Source of the DNA: JBPRGH01 sp051418055
GTDB taxonomy: Bacteria; Bacteroidota; Bacteroidia; Cytophagales; Cyclobacteriaceae
NCBI GenBank assembly: GCA_051418055.1
Contig: JBPRGH010000085.1
Location: 199,919-263,918 of the forward strand
Reading direction: 5' to 3'
Length of the DNA stretch: 64,000 nt
How positions within the stretch are numbered: the first letter of the stretch is position 1; the number at the start of each line of letters is the position of its first letter. The notes under the pieces are model-generated. The model saw only the letters and a list, made by a program, of their open reading frames with translations, made no database searches and was not told where the DNA came from. A program made the position numbers and the translations under genes. Below are positions 60,668 to 64,000 of this stretch, piece by piece.

Positions 60668-61852
60668 ATGAAAACACTTTATTTATCAGTGCTACTCCTC
60701 TTATTCTTTCCTTCTTATTCTCAGAAAGTACAGGAAGAGCCTGTTGTTATAGAAGAAGCTGTTACACTATCTTCTGTCGTCGCAAGTAAGGTGCAGGAAG
60801 ATATAATGATCGAGCTGGCTCCGTTAATTCATATGATGATTGACTCAGGATTTATTTACCGCGCTGAGCTGAATCAGGTTGTTTTAGAGGATGATCTTGT
60901 TGAGCTTCGCCTTATTGTAACTTATGCACCTGTATCCATAGAGCCAGATGTGCAAGAGAAGGTTACAAAAATGCTGGGTAGAGAGAAATGGCTGGGAGGG
61001 GCTGGAAAAAATCATCGGCATGGTGAAATAAAAAAGGAAGTAATTGCCGGATTTAGTAATCAGCAGCTTCAGCGAAGGGCTGCAATGATATATTATCAAT
61101 ATGTGGCAATATTTCTTCAGGAAGCCAGACAAGAAGGATTAACTCCTTCTGAAAAAGGGCGGCAGGTAGGAGCTGTTTTTGCAAAATTTAAAGATTACCA
61201 TGCCTGGAATACATCTGCCTGGACCCTCCAATTCAATGCACTGGCTAAGTTGATGGATACATCCTATAAGTTAAGTTTCGGGCGAGCAAGTTTTACCCTT
61301 CATAGTCGATATAAAGATGTAGAAAAGATTTTGGAAGGGTACGATCTGACCATTAAGGATTATCTTGAATGGCTACAGGCAAATCACGAGGTTATTGGTG
61401 AAATTCAGGGATATACTATGACAGCAAGTATTGAGGATGATTGGCTTATAGAGACTTATAAGCACCTTCCACCACTACATTTGTTTTCCACGGTAGATAA
61501 TATTACTGAATTGAAACTAACTTCTGATAAAAGGAAAGCCTTAACAGGCATCTACAAAGGCTTTTCAGTTAGTGGAAAGCCTGAGGGTGAAATGATAATG
61601 CGTATTTGGGAGGAGGATGAAAATCTATTTTTTGTTGTACGGGAGATCTTAGAACGTGAGGGACAAGGGGCTAATCTCATAGCTTTGAGTGACGGCAATT
61701 TCACACCTGGCTGGTATCTGGATAACGAACCTCTTCAAATTCATCCGGACCTGAGAATTAAATTCTTTTCTGCTAAGGAAGGTATTATAGATGAGGCACA
61801 GATTGAAAGGAAAGGAGTTGTTCTTTTTAAATTTAATCGTGTTGAAAATTAA
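60668..61852 (+). CDS. secreted protein of unknown function with serine-hydrolase-type C-terminal beta domain
   Basis: A 394-residue exported protein with signal peptide (to SYSQ). Residues about 30-290 form a mostly helical part I do not recognise (VQEDIMIELAPLIHMMIDSGFIYRAEL...QLQRRAAMIYYQYVAIFLQEAR). The last about 110 residues (KRKALTGIYKGFSVSGKPEGEMIMRIWEEDENLFFVV...NFTPGWYLDN) resemble the DUF3471-like beta-barrel at the end of the 42987 serine hydrolase (TYRGRN...IFVRVWEEGVRLHIQV). There is no SxxK motif, so it is not itself a beta-lactamase-type enzyme. It is a single-gene unit under the array promoter. Confidence 0.7.
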   Translation: MKTLYLSVLLLLFFPSYSQKVQEEPVVIEEAVTLSSVVASKVQEDIMIELAPLIHMMIDSGFIYRAELNQVVLEDDLVELRLIVTYAPVSIEPDVQEKVTKMLGREKWLGGAGKNHRHGEIKKEVIAGFSNQQLQRRAAMIYYQYVAIFLQEARQEGLTPSEKGRQVGAVFAKFKDYHAWNTSAWTLQFNALAKLMDTSYKLSFGRASFTLHSRYKDVEKILEGYDLTIKDYLEWLQANHEVIGEIQGYTMTASIEDDWLIETYKHLPPLHLFSTVDNITELKLTSDKRKALTGIYKGFSVSGKPEGEMIMRIWEEDENLFFVVREILEREGQGANLIALSDGNFTPGWYLDNEPLQIHPDLRIKFFSAKEGIIDEAQIERKGVVLFKFNRVEN

Positions 61853-61890
61853 AAGCTTACTGATTAGGGGTATGTATCTTAGTCTCTTAC

Positions 61891-62337
61891 CTAAAAATTT
61901 CTCACTACCGGCTTTTTTGATTTCAGCCAATCATAAGCTTCATTTTCCTCAGAAAATAAACCTAATTTAATTCCCTGGGTTTTAAATTTTTCTTCAGCAA
62001 CAATCTTAAATTTTTCCATGGGATAATCGGCAAAAATATCCTCACCGAGAATAACAGCATGTACTTTGACATTTGATTCTTTAAAGAGCTTGTTGTCCCA
62101 TTCTTCATTCAGCCACTCCTCAACTTCTTCAGATATTTCACCAAGTTCTTTGGTGTCAGCAAGCCACATTAGGTTGTCGTAATTCCCTTCAATCTCATCA
62201 TATTCCGAAAGAATAAGCTTCAGGTTTTTTTTAAATTCAAATCCGGGAGGTTCTTTAAGCCATCGGTGCTTTAGTACCGGAATAGATTCATCCAGCACAC
62301 ACTTTACATATTCATTTTCGAATATTGTCTTTTCCAT
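61891..62337 (-). CDS. SpoIIAA/STAS-like small cytoplasmic protein
   Basis: A 148-residue soluble protein with alternating strands and helices (VKCVLDESIPVLKHRWLKEPPGFEFKKNLKLILSEYDEIEGNYDNLMWLADTKELGEISEEVEEWLNEEW). The pattern is that of SpoIIAA/STAS-like proteins frequent in Bacteroidota. The function of this group is unknown; binding of small hydrophobic ligands or regulation are guesses. It lies convergent to the secreted protein gene and about 95 bases from the end of an IS element, which may have inserted into its promoter region. Confidence 0.72.
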   Translation of the reverse strand: MEKTIFENEYVKCVLDESIPVLKHRWLKEPPGFEFKKNLKLILSEYDEIEGNYDNLMWLADTKELGEISEEVEEWLNEEWDNKLFKESNVKVHAVILGEDIFADYPMEKFKIVAEEKFKTQGIKLGLFSEENEAYDWLKSKKPVVRNF

Positions 62338-62487
62338 GACTTCTCTTCTTTTGTTGATTAATTTAATGCAAACAATGTGCCGTCTTTATTAGTCTTTAGT
62401 CCTGAGTTCTGGGTATTTAGTAGGTTTGTTGTCTCATGAAATACGTTGACACAAAAATTGTGGATAACTTTCTTAAATTAGTTTATT

Positions 62488-62829
62488 ATGACTACAGAAG
62501 AAAGACGTAGAAGAAGATTTAGTGAAGATTTCAAGCAAGAACAAGTAAGGCTCATCGAGAGTGGCAAAGTTACCCTTGGAGAGGTTAGCAAATTGTATCA
62601 GGTTAAGGGGCAAAATGTTAAGAGATGGCTAATTAAATATGGTAAGAAGCAAGTTCCGGGAAAGATTTTAATCAGTAATGGAAAAGAATTTGACCGGGTT
62701 CGTGAGTTAGAAAAAGAGAAAAAAGATCTGTTGGAGCTTATTGGAAAGCAACGAGTAGAGCTTATTTACAAGGAGGAACTGATTAGACTGGCTAAGGCGA
62801 AACTTGGGGAGGATTTTGAAAAAAAATGA
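62488..62829 (+). CDS. IS3-family transposase OrfA
   Basis: A 113-residue protein with a helix-turn-helix start (RRRRFSEDFKQEQVRLIESGKVTLGEVSKLYQVKGQNVKRWLIKYG) and a C-terminal leucine-zipper-like coiled coil (REKEKKDLLELIGKQRVELIYKEELIRLAKAKL region). It provides DNA binding to the inverted repeats. It ends in a run of eight A followed by TGA, over which the downstream frame is in -1 phase, so a fused OrfAB can be made by slippage. Confidence 0.93.
   Translation: MTTEERRRRRFSEDFKQEQVRLIESGKVTLGEVSKLYQVKGQNVKRWLIKYGKKQVPGKILISNGKEFDRVRELEKEKKDLLELIGKQRVELIYKEELIRLAKAKLGEDFEKK
62819..62829 (+). other. probable programmed -1 frameshift site
   Basis: An A8 run (62819-62826) is followed directly by the orfA stop TGA. 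The orfB frame is -1 and its ATG overlaps the stop (ATGA). This is the usual arrangement for making the OrfAB transposase in IS3 elements. Confidence 0.7.
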
Positions 62830-63752
62830 TGGTCCCGCTACTACGAACAATCAAAGAAAAGCAAGGGGAGCATAGGATTGCCATGGAGAAATTTTACAGC
62901 TACATTGGCATAACTCGTCAAGGGTTTTTCCAGGCCGCTTATCGACAACAAGAGAAGCAGTTACTGATCAGCAGCATTGTAAAACTTGTACAGAATTATA
63001 GAAAGAAGAAAGATCGAAGAGCTGGATCCAGGTCATTATTTTACAACCTAGACATAAAAACCAAATTTAATATTGGTGTAAATAAGTTTGAGCAGTTGAT
63101 GTCTGTAAATGGCTTAAGCCTTGCCCCAATGCGAATAAGAGTGGTTACCACCAAATCTTCTATGCAAAGCTGGAACTATCCTAACCTTATTAATGGGTTA
63201 CCTGTCGAGGATATAAATAAAGTGGTAGTGGGCGATTTAACGTATGTATATTTTCAAGGTCAGCGGTATTTTCTGTTTTGCCTGACTGACTTGTATAGTG
63301 CCAGAATAGTTGGATATCATATCGGTTTTAATATGCGTGCAGCAGATGCAAAAAGAGCATTGGATATGTGGGAGGGGCTGAGGGAGAAAGTAAATTTAAA
63401 AGGATGTATCCATCATACCGATGGGGGGTCACAATACTTTTCAGAATTGTACCTAACTCAGCTTAAAAGACTAGACATACAGGTAAGTTGCGCAGAAAAC
63501 TGCCTGATGAATGGCTACGCAGAGCAAAGGAATGGTTTACTAAAACACCACTTAATACCCACAATGAAAGGAAGTTGTGAAAGAGAGTTCAACAGTGAAA
63601 TTAAGCGGATCATGCATGTGTATAATCATGAAAGAAAACAAAAAGCATTAGGCTGGCTTAGTCCTGTTGAGTTTGAGAAAAAAATATCGGGTATGGTTAA
63701 TAAACCAAAACTTTTATTGTATAAATTTAACAATAATAAAAATGGGTTTTAA
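62826..63752 (+). CDS. IS3-family transposase OrfB (DDE integrase core)
   Basis: A 308-residue DDE transposase catalytic subunit. The HTH_21-like start (LVQNYRKKKDRRAGSRSLFYNL) and NGLSLAPMR lead to the core. VVGDLTYVYF gives Asp137, CIHHTDGGSQYFS Asp199 and MNGYAEQRNGLLKHH Glu233, a spacing close to the D-D-35-E rule. The end YNHERKQKALGWLSPVEFEKK is typical of the family. It overlaps orfA by 4 bases. All catalytic residues are present, so the element may be active. Confidence 0.94.
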   Translation: MMVPLLRTIKEKQGEHRIAMEKFYSYIGITRQGFFQAAYRQQEKQLLISSIVKLVQNYRKKKDRRAGSRSLFYNLDIKTKFNIGVNKFEQLMSVNGLSLAPMRIRVVTTKSSMQSWNYPNLINGLPVEDINKVVVGDLTYVYFQGQRYFLFCLTDLYSARIVGYHIGFNMRAADAKRALDMWEGLREKVNLKGCIHHTDGGSQYFSELYLTQLKRLDIQVSCAENCLMNGYAEQRNGLLKHHLIPTMKGSCEREFNSEIKRIMHVYNHERKQKALGWLSPVEFEKKISGMVNKPKLLLYKFNNNKNGF

Positions 63753-63788
63753 GAGGCATATACTACAACAAAAAAGGACTCAAAAAGA

Positions 63789-63836
63789 ATGGGCAGCCCA
63801 AACTGCTTTAGACTGCCCATGGCCAGAGGCCTTTTC
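63789..63836 (+). terminator. hairpins downstream of orfB inside the IS
   Basis: ATGGGCAG and CTGCCCAT form an 8-bp stem with a 16-nt loop (63789-63820). A second small stem, GGCC-AGA-GGCC, follows with a T4 run (63821-63836). It probably ends transposase transcription or shields the IS from outside reading. Confidence 0.6.
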
Positions 63837-64000
63837 CGTTGATCAGGAGTATTCCTTGGTGGGTTGCTCCCCAGCAGAGCCCGCCTCCGCTTGTCCTGAT
63901 AAGACAAATATAATTCCTACTATTAAATTTAAATCAAAAAGTTATTCACATGTTTTGGGCTTTAGGTAGGGAAGCTGTCAACCTATATCATGAGGGTATA

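Larger units (their letters stand above)
62433..63994 (+). mobile_element. IS3-family insertion sequence, complete
   Basis: Inverted ends CTCATGAAATACGTTGACA (62433-62451) and, on the other strand, CTCATGATATAGGTTGACA (63976-63994) match at 17 of 19 bases. They enclose orfA and orfB of an IS3-family element in the usual -1 arrangement. Length is about 1.56 kb, usual for the family. No clear target duplication is visible beside these ends, partly because the window stops 6 bases after the right one. If the true tips start at TG/CA (62437 and 63990), the flanks read TCA and TGA, which is not a direct repeat. Confidence 0.85.

Noticed and set aside
63667..63969. 100-residue ORF inside the IS right end
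   Set aside because: It overlaps orfB in another frame and then runs through terminator hairpins; no coding character.
1..64000. tRNA, rRNA or riboswitch genes
   Set aside because: No cloverleaf, rRNA stretch or known riboswitch core was recognised in the intergenic regions on reading; a covariance-model search would be needed to be certain.

Overview
The window comes from a low-GC, probably marine or soil Bacteroidota (Cytophagales-like; phylum likely, lower rank a guess). The phylum rests on several signs. Secreted glycosidases carry type IX secretion C-terminal sorting domains, and there are surface glycan-binding lipoproteins of the SusE/F kind. Lipoboxes end LxxC, a TonB-plug protein is present, and promoters have a TAnnTTTA/G -7 box. 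No rRNA, tRNA or CRISPR array was seen.

1-34.9 kb is the downstream part of a large polysaccharide-utilisation locus for (glucurono)xylan, with mannan and glucan side activities. It opens with the end of one glycan-binding protein and a second one (four IPT/TIG-like repeats plus two tandem binding domains). Then come GH26, two convergent GH9, GH10, an SDR oxidoreductase, GH67 alpha-glucuronidase, a LacI regulator, GH3, GH30, GH43 and an acetylesterase. A complete uronate branch follows on the minus strand: UxaC, KDG kinase, KDPG aldolase and a DctPQM TRAP importer. The xylose branch (XylB, XylA, XylE-type symporter) and UxuA lie on the plus strand. Acetylated, methylglucuronic-acid-decorated xylan would be cut outside the cell, deacetylated and stripped of GlcA. 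Xylose then goes to xylulose-5-P, and glucuronate goes through fructuronate, mannonate and KDG to pyruvate plus glyceraldehyde-3-P. The fructuronate reductase step has no UxuB here and is probably done by the SDR. Two near-identical 14-bp palindromes, one before GH3 and one between uxaC and xylB, look like the LacI operators.

35.7-40.0 kb holds a three-gene operon: an ATP-grasp ligase, an unrecognised 663-residue protein with papain-like Gln/Cys/His/Asn residues, and an alanine-racemase-like enzyme. It looks like a pathway for a small D-amino-acid-containing peptide or conjugate. A PAS-LuxR regulator faces it.

40.9-60.7 kb is the most unusual part. It is an array of mostly single-gene units: a DEAD-box helicase, a serine hydrolase, amidohydrolases, a penicillin acylase, a frameshifted alpha/beta hydrolase, an M20 peptidase, NTF2-like proteins, an FtsX permease and others. 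Nine of them follow the same 18-bp palindrome (consensus ATCCCCATAAATGAGGAT), always exactly 22 nt before a TAnnTTTA-like -7 box; degenerate copies precede three more genes. The palindrome centre falls near -42, the class II activator position, and the neighbouring PAS-LuxR protein is the obvious candidate regulator. A second repeat, a hairpin TGGTCTGTG/CACAGACCA, lies between several of these genes, in four cases exactly 26 nt before the palindrome. A RAYT (REP-associated Y1 transposase) gene in the middle of the array is flanked by exactly inverted copies of this hairpin. Some of the genes differ sharply in base composition from their neighbours, so the array looks assembled from foreign genes.

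The right end has a small SpoIIAA-like protein gene and a complete IS3-family element with terminal inverted repeats reaching almost to the window edge.
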